Assembly: GCF_900172215.1 (NCBI RefSeq)
Contig: NZ_FWFP01000005.1
Span: forward strand, 310,001 to 374,000
Source of the DNA: Ruegeria meonggei
GTDB lineage: Bacteria > Pseudomonadota > Alphaproteobacteria > Rhodobacterales > Rhodobacteraceae
Reading direction: 5' to 3'
DNA: 64,000 nucleotides
Of the stretch, positions 54,370 to 64,000 are shown in pieces. Position numbers and translations under genes: made by a program. The notes below the pieces were generated by a model. It ran no database searches, had not been told where the DNA came from, and worked only from the letters and a program-made list of their open reading frames with translations. The first letter of the stretch is position 1, and each line of letters starts with the position of its first letter.

Positions 54370-55386
54370 TCAGCCAAAGCTGCTGAGCTGCGCCAATTCC
54401 GCCTGGGTGATCAGCTGGATATCGTCGGCCGTCAACCCCTCGGCCCCTAACAGCTGGGCGACGTCCTGCCCGTCGACCAAGACATGGGTCAGGTCTTCGT
54501 TTTCGGTGTCAGCCTCGATCTGGATGTCGGGGTCTTCCTGCCCTTCCCATGAGATCAGCAGCTTGTCCTGTCCGGGTTGGAAATCCATCACGGTCACGGC
54601 GTCGTCTTCGGCGTCCGGGTCCAGAACAACCTCATCCGCGCCGTCGCCGCCGGTTACGATGTCGCCGCTGCCGGCCAGGATCGTGTCATTCCCGGCACCG
54701 CCGTTCAAAAAGTCGGTTGCAGGTTCATTTTCAGCGTCGTCGCCTGTCAGTGTATCATCGCCGTCGCCGCCGAACAGTGTGCCCGTACCTGCGCCGCCCT
54801 GCAGCGTGTCATCTCCATAGCCGCCAAGCAACGCGTCGTCGCCTTCATCGCCGGATAGCGTGTCGTCGTCCTGCCCACCAAAGAGCGTATCGTCGCCGTC
54901 GCCCCCCGCAAGAGTGTCGTCGCCGGAATGGCCGTACAGCGCATCTTCGCCCTCATCCCCTGACAGCAGGTCTGCGCCGTCTTCACCATGCAGAATGTCA
55001 TCGCCTTCCCCGCCCTGCAGCGTGTCCATGCCCTCGGCCCCGAATAGCACATCGTCACCTGCGCCTCCGTCTATGGTGTCGTCTGCCCCGTACCCTTTGA
55101 TCTGATCGTCGCCCTCTTGCCCCGTCAGCACATCCGGGCTGTCAGTTCCGGCAATGACCAGATCGCCTTCGTGTTCAGATATGATTGTCCCGGTCGAGGG
55201 AGACCCCGGCGCAGGGGGCTCTTCGACGGTGTCATCAATCTCAAGGAATTTGCCGTCAGAGATATCGTCGACATTCTCATCGGTGATGTTGTCGTCTTCG
55301 GGATCGCCTTCGGCATCAAAGGCGTCGCTGACGGCGTAGGCAGCGCCACCGACGGCCGCAAGGCTCAGCAATCCGATCAGAAACAT
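54370..55386 (-). CDS. RTX calcium-binding protein with N-terminal membrane segment
   Basis: 338 residues. A hydrophobic stretch at 2-19 (FLIGLLSLAAVGGAAYAVSDA) is followed by an acidic linker and about 13 nonapeptide RTX repeats of the GGxGxDxLx type (about 80-250, e.g. GGAGDDVLFGAEGMDTLQ). The C-terminal 90 residues are a beta domain ending LITQAELAQLSSFG. RTX proteins normally leave by type I secretion with an uncleaved C-terminal signal and no N-terminal helix, so this one is either anchored or differently exported. Calcium binding is inferred from the repeats. Confidence 0.85.
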   Translation of the reverse strand: MFLIGLLSLAAVGGAAYAVSDAFDAEGDPEDDNITDENVDDISDGKFLEIDDTVEEPPAPGSPSTGTIISEHEGDLVIAGTDSPDVLTGQEGDDQIKGYGADDTIDGGAGDDVLFGAEGMDTLQGGEGDDILHGEDGADLLSGDEGEDALYGHSGDDTLAGGDGDDTLFGGQDDDTLSGDEGDDALLGGYGDDTLQGGAGTGTLFGGDGDDTLTGDDAENEPATDFLNGGAGNDTILAGSGDIVTGGDGADEVVLDPDAEDDAVTVMDFQPGQDKLLISWEGQEDPDIQIEADTENEDLTHVLVDGQDVAQLLGAEGLTADDIQLITQAELAQLSSFG

Positions 55387-55480
55387 GGGAACCCTCCGTG
55401 AACGACTGCTCCGAGGATGAAATATCCCATGAGGTCAACCGGTTGGTCAAAGCCTAGCGGAGTCCGTGGTTAACCCTTTG

Positions 55481-55984
55481 TCACCACGCTTCGGGTTGCT
55501 GGGTGTAGGCGATGTACAGCGGGTGCTTGGGATGGCCGCCCTTGGTAAGCCCCAAATGGAACAGAGGCTGCCCGGTGCCGCGCAGCAGGTGTTCGACAGC
55601 CGGGCCGCGATCCAGATGCGCGCCGTGGGTGCCCCAGGCAGCGATGACCTGATCAGCCCAGGTGACCCCGTCCAGAATGGTGGCATCATTTTCCGGCCCG
55701 ACCGGATCGGCTGCGGCGCGCATTTTGCGTGGATCAGTGTCGCGCCAGGCAAAGATGTTGGTGACCTGGAATGCGCCAAACCCCAGCGCCCGCGCGCGGC
55801 GTTCGCAACGCTCGACTGTGGGGTCGTTCTGCACCTCGGTCGCGGTTGACGGGTTCAGCATCACAAACAGCGCTTTGCGGCCGGCCGGATCCCAGATGCG
55901 GGTCAGGCTATAGCGATACTTCTCGCAGTCAGAATAAACAGCGGTTGAGGGCGCGTCGCCCTTGGTGTGTGTGCGGGTGATCAT
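55481..55984 (-). CDS. DUF1643 protein
   Basis: 167 residues, cytoplasmic. DUF1643 pattern: RYSLTRIWDPAGRKALFVMLNPSTAT, DPTVERCERRARALGFGAFQVTNIFAWRDTDP, VIAAWGTHG and HLGLTKGGHPKHPLY. Function unknown; the family is common next to translation genes and on mobile DNA. It lies 21 bases downstream of truB on the same strand. Confidence 0.9.
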   Translation of the reverse strand: MITRTHTKGDAPSTAVYSDCEKYRYSLTRIWDPAGRKALFVMLNPSTATEVQNDPTVERCERRARALGFGAFQVTNIFAWRDTDPRKMRAAADPVGPENDATILDGVTWADQVIAAWGTHGAHLDRGPAVEHLLRGTGQPLFHLGLTKGGHPKHPLYIAYTQQPEAW

Positions 55985-56005
55985 GGGTGTCGACTAGCAT
56001 GCAGA

Positions 56006-56911
56006 TCAGGTGACGAACACCCGGCTGGGATGCAATTCACCGGATTTGTAGATGCCGACGGCCACGGCCTGACCCTCCAATGAGGCCCAGGCCTCATCGC
56101 CGTATTCCACGTTTGCCGCCAGAACCATGCCTGGATTGCCATTACGCAGACGGGTGGCGCCTTCGGGTGTGCATTTCAGTTCGGGCAGGTCTGTCAGGCC
56201 GGTTTCCAGCGGATGCAGGTGGTCGTCCAGCGCGGCGGATTTGGCCATCTCGTCGATCTGTTCGATGCTCAGACCGTCCTTGGCCTCGAACGGGCCGGAC
56301 CAGATGCGGCGCAGCTCGCGGACATGGCCGTGGCACCCCAGTGCCGCACCCAAGTCGCGGGCGACGGACCGGACATAGCCGCCTTTACCACAAGTCATTT
56401 CCAGCGTGACGTGATCGGCGTCGGGGCGATCAACCAGAACCAGCTCCTCGACCCATAACGGGCGGGCTGCCAGTTCCACATCCTCGCCATCGCGGGCCAG
56501 CTTATAGGCACGCTGACCATCGATCTTCACAGCCGAGAATTTGGGCGGTACTTGCAGGGTTTCACCGATAAAGGGCGCGAGCGCTTCCTTGATCTCATCA
56601 TCCGTCGGACGCGCATCGCTGGTCGCAATCACTTCGCCTTCGGCATCATCGGTGTTGGTAGCCTGCCCCAGGCGCACAGTGAACGTATAGGCCTTGAGCG
56701 CGTCGGTGATATAGGGAATGGTTTTGGTCGCCTCGCCCAGTGCCACGGCCAGCACGCCGGTGGCCTCGGGGTCCAGCGTGCCGGCATGGCCCGCCTTTTT
56801 CGCGTCCATCGCCCAGCGCACCTTGTTGACCACAGCGGTCGAGGTCATGCCTGCGGGCTTGTCCACCACCAGCCAACCGGAAATGTCGCGGCCTTTGCGT
56901 TTGCGTCCCAT
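56006..56911 (-). CDS. truB: tRNA pseudouridine(55) synthase
   Basis: 301 residues. Catalytic Asp in [38 protein letters not shown] at the N-terminus, [15 protein letters not shown], and [15 protein letters not shown] in the C-terminal PUA region. Makes pseudouridine 55 in the T-loop of tRNAs. It belongs to the rbfA-truB-rpsO series; a DUF2233 gene stands between rbfA and truB here. Confidence 0.97.
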   Translation of the reverse strand: MGRKRKGRDISGWLVVDKPAGMTSTAVVNKVRWAMDAKKAGHAGTLDPEATGVLAVALGEATKTIPYITDALKAYTFTVRLGQATNTDDAEGEVIATSDARPTDDEIKEALAPFIGETLQVPPKFSAVKIDGQRAYKLARDGEDVELAARPLWVEELVLVDRPDADHVTLEMTCGKGGYVRSVARDLGAALGCHGHVRELRRIWSGPFEAKDGLSIEQIDEMAKSAALDDHLHPLETGLTDLPELKCTPEGATRLRNGNPGMVLAANVEYGDEAWASLEGQAVAVGIYKSGELHPSRVFVT

Positions 56912-56971
56912 CTTGCACCTTGTTCATAACCGAGGCGCGCGACCTAGCGGATCACATCACCCCTGTCAATT

Positions 56972-57709
56972 TCAGGGTGTATCTTCGACCACACCCACGA
57001 TCGGCCCCAGCGAAAATCCGACGTCGGACCGATTGTTCGCTCGGTCATACATGCGTGAGATATTGCCGTCGAAGAACAGCGCATTCGGCGTGTCCAGCAC
57101 GTCGCGGAACAGGCTGCCAAACTCGTGGAAGGTGACGTAATCTTCGGAAATCGCAAAAACCGCCCGCGTGCCATCCGCGCTGGTGCCGACCCCGTTGCGC
57201 ACATAGCGCGAAGTCGAATCGGGCAGGAAGCGAGGGTGTAGTTGACCATCGATCACCAGCATCGGGCCGGATTGGCTGGCGAACCGGCAGTCGGGGGCTT
57301 GATCGACGAAATCCAGCGTCTCGAACACATCGGCGCGGCCCTCGCGAATGCAGAACACCCCGTTGGGCAACAGGCCGAAATTGCCGGGACCGGGGTTCGA
57401 GATCACACGCATGACCTCCTCTCCGTTTTCGACATAATGGCCAACGGGCGCACGGTCATCGTGATACATGCCCGCGTTCATCGCAAAAGCCAGACGCTCA
57501 CCGTCGGGGGCTAGCGCCTCGTTCACGGATGAGAAATGCCCCAGCAGATCCCCGTTTTCGTCATTGAGAAACAGGCGCAGGTCTTCGTTGGCGGCATCCA
57601 CCTCGCAAATGGTGAACCGCTTGTCCTCATGGGCCAGCTTTTCACAGGTGACTGCGCCTGCTTGCGCCGCCCAAAGGACTGCGCCCAATGTGACAGCGCT
57701 GCGGATCAC
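56972..57709 (-). CDS. DUF2233 phosphodiester-glycosidase-like exported protein
   Basis: 245 residues, GTG start overlapping the rbfA stop (GTGA). Signal peptide about 1-19 ([19 protein letters not shown]). The DUF2233/NAGPA domain shows [49 protein letters not shown] and [10 protein letters not shown], with the conserved NAGMY and DG residues. Members cleave phosphodiester-linked sugars; a periplasmic role in cell-envelope or exopolysaccharide turnover is likely. Confidence 0.87.
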   Translation of the reverse strand: MIRSAVTLGAVLWAAQAGAVTCEKLAHEDKRFTICEVDAANEDLRLFLNDENGDLLGHFSSVNEALAPDGERLAFAMNAGMYHDDRAPVGHYVENGEEVMRVISNPGPGNFGLLPNGVFCIREGRADVFETLDFVDQAPDCRFASQSGPMLVIDGQLHPRFLPDSTSRYVRNGVGTSADGTRAVFAISEDYVTFHEFGSLFRDVLDTPNALFFDGNISRMYDRANNRSDVGFSLGPIVGVVEDTP

Positions 57710-58101
57710 TCGTCCAGATCGCGGCGCACCGCGTCCTGATCGAACATGCGGCGGGTGTCGTCCAGACGATCAAACGTGTCATCCAAACGGAACCGCAGAT
57801 CGGGTGAGAATTTCAGCCCGACCTTTTTGCCAACCATGCGGCGCAGCTCGTGTTTGTTGCGGGCCAGCAGCTCGATCACGTCTTCCTGACCTTTGCCGCC
57901 CAACGGCAGCACATAGGCGGTGGCGATCTTGAGATCGGGTGAGGTGCGGACCTCGCCCACGGTGATTGACATGCGGTTCAGGTCGGGGTCGTGGACATCT
58001 CCGCGCGCCAGAACTTCGGACAGGGTGCGGCGGATCAGTTCGCCAACACGCAGCTGTCGTTGAGAGGGGCCGGGGCCATCGTGGAATTTGTTCTTTGCCA
58101 T
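57706..58101 (-). CDS. rbfA: Ribosome-binding factor A
   Basis: 131 residues from the ATG at 58101; the longer frame to 58137 has no site. KH-like fold with [47 protein letters not shown] and [15 protein letters not shown]. Needed for late 30S maturation and cold adaptation. First gene of the minus-strand series rbfA, DUF2233, truB, DUF1643. It is divergent from dapB, 92 bases apart. Confidence 0.95.
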   Translation of the reverse strand: MAKNKFHDGPGPSQRQLRVGELIRRTLSEVLARGDVHDPDLNRMSITVGEVRTSPDLKIATAYVLPLGGKGQEDVIELLARNKHELRRMVGKKVGLKFSPDLRFRLDDTFDRLDDTRRMFDQDAVRRDLDE

Positions 58102-58193
58102 AAACCCCGATCTAAGTGCAAAGCGGGGCTTTGCCAAGCGGGCGCGAACCGGGTAGGAGGCTTTGAGCCGACTTTAGCAAAAGGACCAGCGCA

Positions 58194-59003
58194 ATGACCC
58201 ATATTCCGGGGATCGTCATCACAGGGGCTTCGGGCCGTATGGGGCAGATGCTGATCAAGACCGTGACCGACAGCGATCAGGCGCGTCTGGTTGGTGTGGT
58301 CGAGCGTTCGGGCCACGATTGGATTGGCCAGGATGTGGGTGTGGCCATGGGCGGTGCTGCGCTGGGCGTGACGGTGACAGATGACCCGCTGGAAGCGTTC
58401 GCACAGGCACAGGCGGTGATCGACTTCACCGCACCCGAGGCGACGCTGGAATTTGCCGCTCTGGCCGCGCAGGCGCGCTGTGTGCATGTGATCGGCACCA
58501 CCGGGATGAGCGACGAACAGATCGCCGCACTGGAGCCCGCGTCGCGCCACGCGGTGATCGTGCGGGCGGGCAACATGAGCCTTGGGGTCAATCTGCTGGT
58601 GCAACTGACCAAAAAGGTCGCCGCCGCGCTGGATGAGGATTTCGACATCGAAGTGATCGAAGGCCATCACCACCACAAGGTCGACGCGCCCTCGGGCACC
58701 GCGCTGATGCTGGGTGAGGCCGCAGCTGAGGGGCGCGGGATCGATCTGGCCGAAGTGTCCGACCGGGGCCGCGATGGTATTACCGGGGCGCGCAAACGCG
58801 GTGACATTGGCTTTCATGCCATTCGTGGAGGCGACATTGTGGGCGAACATGACGTGCTGTTTGCAGCCCCCGGAGAGCGCATCGTGCTGCGCCATCTGGC
58901 CACCGACCGGGCGATCTTTGCCCGTGGGGCGCTGAAGGCGGCACTGTGGGGGCAGGGCAAATCCCCCGGCCAATATGACATGGTTGATGTGCTGGGGCTG
59001 TAG
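58194..59003 (+). CDS. dapB: 4-hydroxy-tetrahydrodipicolinate reductase
   Basis: Lysine/diaminopimelate synthesis. 269 residues. N-terminal NAD(P)H site [17 protein letters not shown]; the family signature [23 protein letters not shown] with the catalytic His-His and Lys; and [35 protein letters not shown] upstream of the ATG. It ends 7 bases before the opposite-strand Tat protein. Confidence 0.96.
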   Translation: MTHIPGIVITGASGRMGQMLIKTVTDSDQARLVGVVERSGHDWIGQDVGVAMGGAALGVTVTDDPLEAFAQAQAVIDFTAPEATLEFAALAAQARCVHVIGTTGMSDEQIAALEPASRHAVIVRAGNMSLGVNLLVQLTKKVAAALDEDFDIEVIEGHHHHKVDAPSGTALMLGEAAAEGRGIDLAEVSDRGRDGITGARKRGDIGFHAIRGGDIVGEHDVLFAAPGERIVLRHLATDRAIFARGALKAALWGQGKSPGQYDMVDVLGL

Positions 59004-59009
59004 GCCCCT

Positions 59010-59870
59010 TCACCGGAATGTGGCCAGCCCGGGCGGTTCTGTGCCGTCCTGTTCAACCTGAGCAAACAACGCGCCCAACCGCTGGTCCCATGTCGGGAAC
59101 TTCCCGGTCCGGGCATAGGTAAGACGTTCAGCCCCGATGGATATCCCTACCGGAGCGGCCTCGCCCCCGATCATGATCTCGCCGATCTCGGTCCAGTTGT
59201 CCGAGGGTGGATAAACCTTCGGCGCGGGCTCATTTGTACCGCCAACGCGATAGTAAACGCCCATGGTTACAATGTAGGCATCGCCAAACGGATCGGGAAA
59301 GAAAAAGCCCGAGGCATCGCGGGCGGCCAGCGCTTCGACCTCATCCCGCAGCAGAACCTTATCGGCAAAGGGCAGGTCAATCTGATCCAGCACCGGGCGC
59401 ATGTCGCCTGATTGCGGAACGCTGACAAAGGCAATCCGCGCGGGGTCGAGATCAAATTCTTCTCTTAGAAGGCGCATCATCAGCCGGGTTGCGGTTTGAC
59501 CATCAGCGCTTGCGGCCGGATGGCAGCCGACCTCATGAAACAGCGGCAGGATATCTGTGCGGGATTTCTCATCAACATCGCCCAGCCGGGCCAGAGGCTG
59601 GATCACAAACGCATTGGAGGGCAGTGCGGATTGATCGAAATCGTGGCGCAGCCCGCCGTTATAGTCGTCGAGTCCGGTGGCAAGCGGCAGCGGTTGCGTC
59701 TCGGTGAACCCCAGCTGGGCAAACGCCATCTTCAGGCGTGTCACCGTGTCGCCGAAATCCTGTTCGAAACCGTCATTCTGATCTGCGGCGGCGATGGCCC
59801 GCAGCGGCAGTATCGTACCGACCGTTGCGGCGGTGCCAAGTTGAACAATTCTGCGCCTGCTCAGGCCCAT
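59010..59870 (-). CDS. Tat-exported protein with alanyl-tRNA-synthetase-like core
   Basis: 286 residues from the ATG at 59870 (GGAGG upstream). A twin-arginine signal (MGLSRRRIVQLGTAATVGT) ends near residue 29. The mature chain seems to follow the order of the AlaRS class II core: a motif-2-like block RLGDVDEKSRTDILPLFHEVG (95-115, compare the AlaRS TARHHTFFEMLGN), LREEFDLDPARIAFVSV (135-151), the FFFPDPFGD..VYYR stretch (190-208) and a motif-3-like GISIGAERLTY (242-252). This is my own pattern match, not an established family. tRNA charging outside the cytoplasm makes no sense, so the fold may be re-used. Function unknown. Confidence 0.6.
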   Translation of the reverse strand: MGLSRRRIVQLGTAATVGTILPLRAIAAADQNDGFEQDFGDTVTRLKMAFAQLGFTETQPLPLATGLDDYNGGLRHDFDQSALPSNAFVIQPLARLGDVDEKSRTDILPLFHEVGCHPAASADGQTATRLMMRLLREEFDLDPARIAFVSVPQSGDMRPVLDQIDLPFADKVLLRDEVEALAARDASGFFFPDPFGDAYIVTMGVYYRVGGTNEPAPKVYPPSDNWTEIGEIMIGGEAAPVGISIGAERLTYARTGKFPTWDQRLGALFAQVEQDGTEPPGLATFR

Positions 59871-59975
59871 GCGATGCCTCCCGTACAATATGGCGGTGTG
59901 TGTCGAGAGTATCACAGATGTTGGGCGCAAAGGTTAAAGGTTTCTGAAACTTTGCGCCCCCCATAGTCCCGCTGG

Positions 59976-60640
59976 TCACAGCTCCCTGATCTTGTCCGCC
60001 CGCAACGGGCAAGCCAGATAAACGCCGAACTCTTTGCCGATATCGGCGCTGACCCGCGCGTGAACCGCACCTTGCCGGTCGAGAAACCGCTGGTCGTCTT
60101 CGACAGGAAAGATCCCCTCGTGCCAGATGCCGGGATGGATATAGAGCCCCTGCGTCCCGTCGCACCAGAACGCCACCACCTTTTCCGGCGTCAGGTTGTC
60201 GCCGGGCAGGGCTGCGGGGATGATGAAAGGCTTGTTGTCCAGTGGCCAGAACATCTGCCCGCCATCCGGGTGATAGTTCATATGCCACAGTAAGACCTGA
60301 TCGCGCGGCGCCGTTCGCTGTGCCATCTGTGCCCGCTGCGGATCGGTCGACCAACCGAGGACGTAGTGGCCGTTGACCGCTTCGTTCTTGCCATACAGCA
60401 CATCGCCCTTCCATTCGCCGTGAAACGTGCCTTCGACCCAGCCGCCTTCGTCGCCGGTGCCTTCGTCAATGGGCCGCCAGCCCTGTTGCGGCCAGCGGGC
60501 GATTTCGATCTCGAACCCCTCGGGATCATCAACTAGACAGCCGTAGCCCTTGACCGACGCATCAGTGGCCCGGATCAGGGGCACCTCGTGCCAGGGCAGC
60601 GAGGGCTTGCTGCTGGCTTCGAAGATATATTCCGGTGCGT

Positions 60641-60644
<4 letters not shown>
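59976..60644 (-). CDS. Ureidoglycolate lyase (AllA)-family protein, third gene of tmp-like operon
   Basis: 222 residues with the AllA-like cupin pattern: GYGCLVDDPEGFEIEIARWPQQGWRPID, GTGDEGGWVEGTFHGEW, HPGIWHEGIFPVEDD. It starts inside the tmpB-like stop (ATGA, 60641-60644) and so is coupled to the phosphonate genes rather than to any purine pathway; no other allantoin gene is present. Likely acts on a product or intermediate of the same pathway, or protects it. Specific activity unknown. Confidence 0.8.
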
Positions 60645-62418
<1,774 letters not shown>

Positions 62419-62431
62419 TTACTACAATTAA
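62419..62431. promoter_or_regulatory. LysR-type T-N11-A box between tmpA and its divergent regulator
   Basis: TTACTACAATTAA: TTA and TAA separated by seven bases, fitting the general LTTR recognition pattern, in the only AT-rich part of the 98-base region between the divergent genes. Short motif, so chance is possible. Confidence 0.4.
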
Positions 62432-62462
62432 TCCTTCTTTCTGCTGAGGCTTGGAAAAACTA

Positions 62463-63317
62463 ATGGCTAGGAAAAAGATCGGCCTGCCCCCGCTGGACTG
62501 GCTGCGCGTGTTCGAGGCCGCCGGGCGGCTGGGTGGGTTTTCTGCCGCCGCGCGCGAATTTGGCCTGACGCAGGCGGCTGTCAGCCAGCGGATCGGCAAC
62601 CTTGAGGCCTGGCTGGGCCGCACCCTGTTTGTGCGCGAGGCACGCGGTGTGTCGCTGACGATCGAAGGCGAAAGCTATCTGCCGTTGGTGCAGGACAGCC
62701 TGCGGGCACTAGAGCACAATACCGAGGACTTGTTCGGAACCTCGCCGCGTGAATTGCGCGTGGCCGGTCTGTCCTCGCATATCTATGCGCTGGTATTGCC
62801 GGGCATCCCGCGGTTTCTAACGCTGCAGCCCAAGGTGCGGCTGATGACGGATTCGGTGGCTCGCCGTTCGTCACTGGATGAGGAAAAGACCTGGTTGCAG
62901 ATTCGCTATGGGCGCGGGGCCTGGCCCGGGCGCGAAGCAGCATTGATCGCAAAAGAGGTGCTTGTGCCGATGGCTGCGCCGGACATCGCATGGGGTGCCC
63001 CGCTGATTGATCAACGCGGCGAGCGACCGGGGTGGAGGGACTGGGCGCGCAGCGCCGGTGTTGAGGACCTGCCACCTGCCCATGTCAGCTTCGATTCGAT
63101 GGGCCACTCCATTGCGGCTGCACGTCAGGGGATGGGGGTTGTGCTGGGGTCTGTGCCACTTGCGGCGGGCAACACCCGAGCGGGTCAGCTGAGCAGCCTG
63201 GACCTTCCAGCGCTGGAAACGCGCGAAGGTTATTGGCTGACATGGCCCGAGGATCGGGTGCGGTCGAAAAAGCAGCGCGCGTTGATCGACGACTTCCTGA
63301 CGGCATTGCGCGGCTAA
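62463..63317 (+). CDS. LysR-family regulator, likely of the tmp operon
   Basis: 284 residues from the ATG at 62463; a TTG at 62451 would add four residues. N-terminal HTH: LRVFEAAGRLGGFSAAAREFGLTQAAVSQRIGNLEAWLGRTLFVREARGVSLT, the GcvA/AmpR-like branch. Effector domain from about 95. Divergent from tmpA, with a T-N11-A box between, which is the classical arrangement for a LysR activator of the neighbouring operon. Inducer probably the phosphonate or its product. Confidence 0.88.
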   Translation: MARKKIGLPPLDWLRVFEAAGRLGGFSAAAREFGLTQAAVSQRIGNLEAWLGRTLFVREARGVSLTIEGESYLPLVQDSLRALEHNTEDLFGTSPRELRVAGLSSHIYALVLPGIPRFLTLQPKVRLMTDSVARRSSLDEEKTWLQIRYGRGAWPGREAALIAKEVLVPMAAPDIAWGAPLIDQRGERPGWRDWARSAGVEDLPPAHVSFDSMGHSIAAARQGMGVVLGSVPLAAGNTRAGQLSSLDLPALETREGYWLTWPEDRVRSKKQRALIDDFLTALRG

Positions 63318-63322
63318 AACGA

Positions 63323-63505
63323 TCAGAAATCGATCGCGATGCCCTTTTTCTCCCAATCGCCATACCGGGCGGGGTCGGGGCCGTCGCGCCCGCCCAATTC
63401 CTTTGGCCTCTCTTTGGCCTCGGCTTCAGCCTTGCGGCGGCGGTCTTCGGCCTCGGCCAAAGCGCGCTGGGCGGCTGGGGGCAGGTCTTTGCGGTCGTCG
63501 CTCAT
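63323..63505 (-). CDS. DUF1674 / succinate dehydrogenase assembly factor 4-like protein
   Basis: 60 residues from the ATG at 63505. After a charged helix (ALAEAEDRRRKAEAEAKERP) comes the invariant block GGRDGPDPARYGDWEKKG ending in DF, as in SDHAF4/Sdh8, which helps flavinylated SdhA assembly. Housekeeping in alphaproteobacteria. Convergent with the LysR gene and divergent from rsmB. Confidence 0.9.
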   Translation of the reverse strand: MSDDRKDLPPAAQRALAEAEDRRRKAEAEAKERPKELGGRDGPDPARYGDWEKKGIAIDF

Positions 63506-63594
63506 GACATCGGGTTCCTTTCCGTGCACGGGCTTGATATACGCCCCCGTCCGCCAATGGCAATGCGGGCGAGAGTCACATCAAAGGCGGTTCC

Positions 63595-64000
63595 ATGTCC
63601 GACAACGCAACAGCGGCGCGGCGTAGCGCGATCTATCTGCTGGATCAGATATTGGGTGAGGGCCGGCTGTTGCCCGAATGTTTGGCCGCAGGCGCACTGG
63701 ACCGGCTGGGGCCGGAAGATCGCGCGCGGGCGCAACGCCTGACGCTGGAAACCCTGCGCGGGCTGGAACGTGCCGACCGACTGCTGGACAATCACCTGAA
63801 CCGTACCCCCGATCTGACGGTCCATAACGCGCTGCGCCTTGGTGCGGTCGAACTGTGCCACGGCGAGGCGGCGCATGGCGTGGTCAATTCCATGGTCGAG
63901 ATCGTCGGGCGTTCACGCAAACACGGACGACTCAAGGGGTTGGTGAATGCGGTGCTGCGCAAAGTGGCGGCCGAAGGGCCCGAGGCCTGGCCCAGGATGC
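63595..64000 (+). CDS. rsmB: RsmB-like 16S rRNA (cytosine(967)-C5)-methyltransferase, cut by the window edge
   Basis: 135 codons are visible from the ATG at 63595 before the sequence ends. This is the N-terminal NusB-like RNA-binding domain: RRSAIYLLDQILGEG, ALETLRGLERADRLLDNHL-type helix (residues LETLRGLERADRLLDNHL), LTVHNALRLGAVELCH, GVVNSMVEIVG and GRLKGLVNAVLRKVA, which is the RsmB signature. The SAM-dependent domain lies beyond the window. Pairing with the DUF1674 gene is common in this family. Confidence 0.85.
   Translation, partial: MSDNATAARRSAIYLLDQILGEGRLLPECLAAGALDRLGPEDRARAQRLTLETLRGLERADRLLDNHLNRTPDLTVHNALRLGAVELCHGEAAHGVVNSMVEIVGRSRKHGRLKGLVNAVLRKVAAEGPEAWPRM

Noticed and set aside
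54700-55150. Tandem DNA repeat or CRISPR-like array
   Set aside because: The periodicity is the codon-level image of the RTX nonapeptide repeats; units are not identical and have no spacers.

Overview
The window is chromosomal DNA of an alphaproteobacterium of the Rhodobacteraceae, most likely the marine Roseobacter group. The reasons are the high GC content, the many ATGA/GTGA/TGATG stop-start overlaps, and the gene content: betaine aldehyde dehydrogenase beside a dimethylglycine-dehydrogenase-like enzyme, a roseobacter-type flagellar block, a Hint-domain protein, DUF1643, an SDHAF4-type protein, and a TmpA/TmpB-like pair. Species cannot be named from the sequence alone. Both ends cut genes: an aldehyde dehydrogenase on the left and an RsmB-like rRNA methyltransferase on the right. 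I saw no tRNA, rRNA, CRISPR array, insertion sequence or replication origin.

Layout. 0-5.7 kb: aldehyde dehydrogenase, NAD salvage (pncB, pncA), tRNA hydroxylase TrhO with a small ion channel. 5.8-11.2 kb: betB behind a BetI-like palindrome, then a DMGDH-like flavoenzyme coupled to an MmgE/PrpD protein. 11.3-15.4 kb: a broken flagellar block in which fliF has lost its 5' half, with fliH-like, fliN and fliP intact and a helical-repeat gene on the other strand that also lacks its 5' end. 15.4-24.9 kb: lipid transport (mlaA, mlaC), RidA/glycerophosphodiesterase/FemAB-like/PhhB operon, small secreted proteins, peroxiredoxin, ferredoxin reductase-rsmD, methionine aminopeptidase. 25-34 kb: sfsA, a five-gene overlapping operon (MoaB/CinA domain, GNAT, AhpD-like, OmpA-like), with several less GC-rich accessory genes. 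34-45.4 kb: a ribbon-helix-helix operon, fadH-like reductase, rppH, hemolysin III, adenosine kinase-nth, ada-like, aldehyde dehydrogenase, Prx6, GT25, porin-like barrel. 45.5-54.2 kb: Hint protein, pnp, then about 5 kb of accessory DNA (LysR/sulfatase pair, a ruined BCCT transporter, a toxin-antitoxin-like operon) before rpsO. 54.3-58.1 kb: RTX protein, DUF1643, truB, DUF2233, rbfA. 58.2-64 kb: dapB, a Tat-exported protein that resembles the alanyl-tRNA synthetase core, and a three-gene tmpA-tmpB-AllA-like operon with a divergent LysR.

The metabolic thread is quaternary amines. TmpA/TmpB-like enzymes would release glycine betaine from a trimethylammonio phosphonate, BetB makes glycine betaine from its aldehyde, and the DMGDH-like enzyme acts further down the demethylation route. 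A BCCT betaine/choline importer in the same window is dead. Genome reduction is visible in two places (flagellar block, BCCT gene). The most interesting items are the flagellar deletion junction, the tmp operon with its AllA-like third gene, the exported AlaRS-like protein, and the toxin-antitoxin-like operon inserted between rpsO and pnp.
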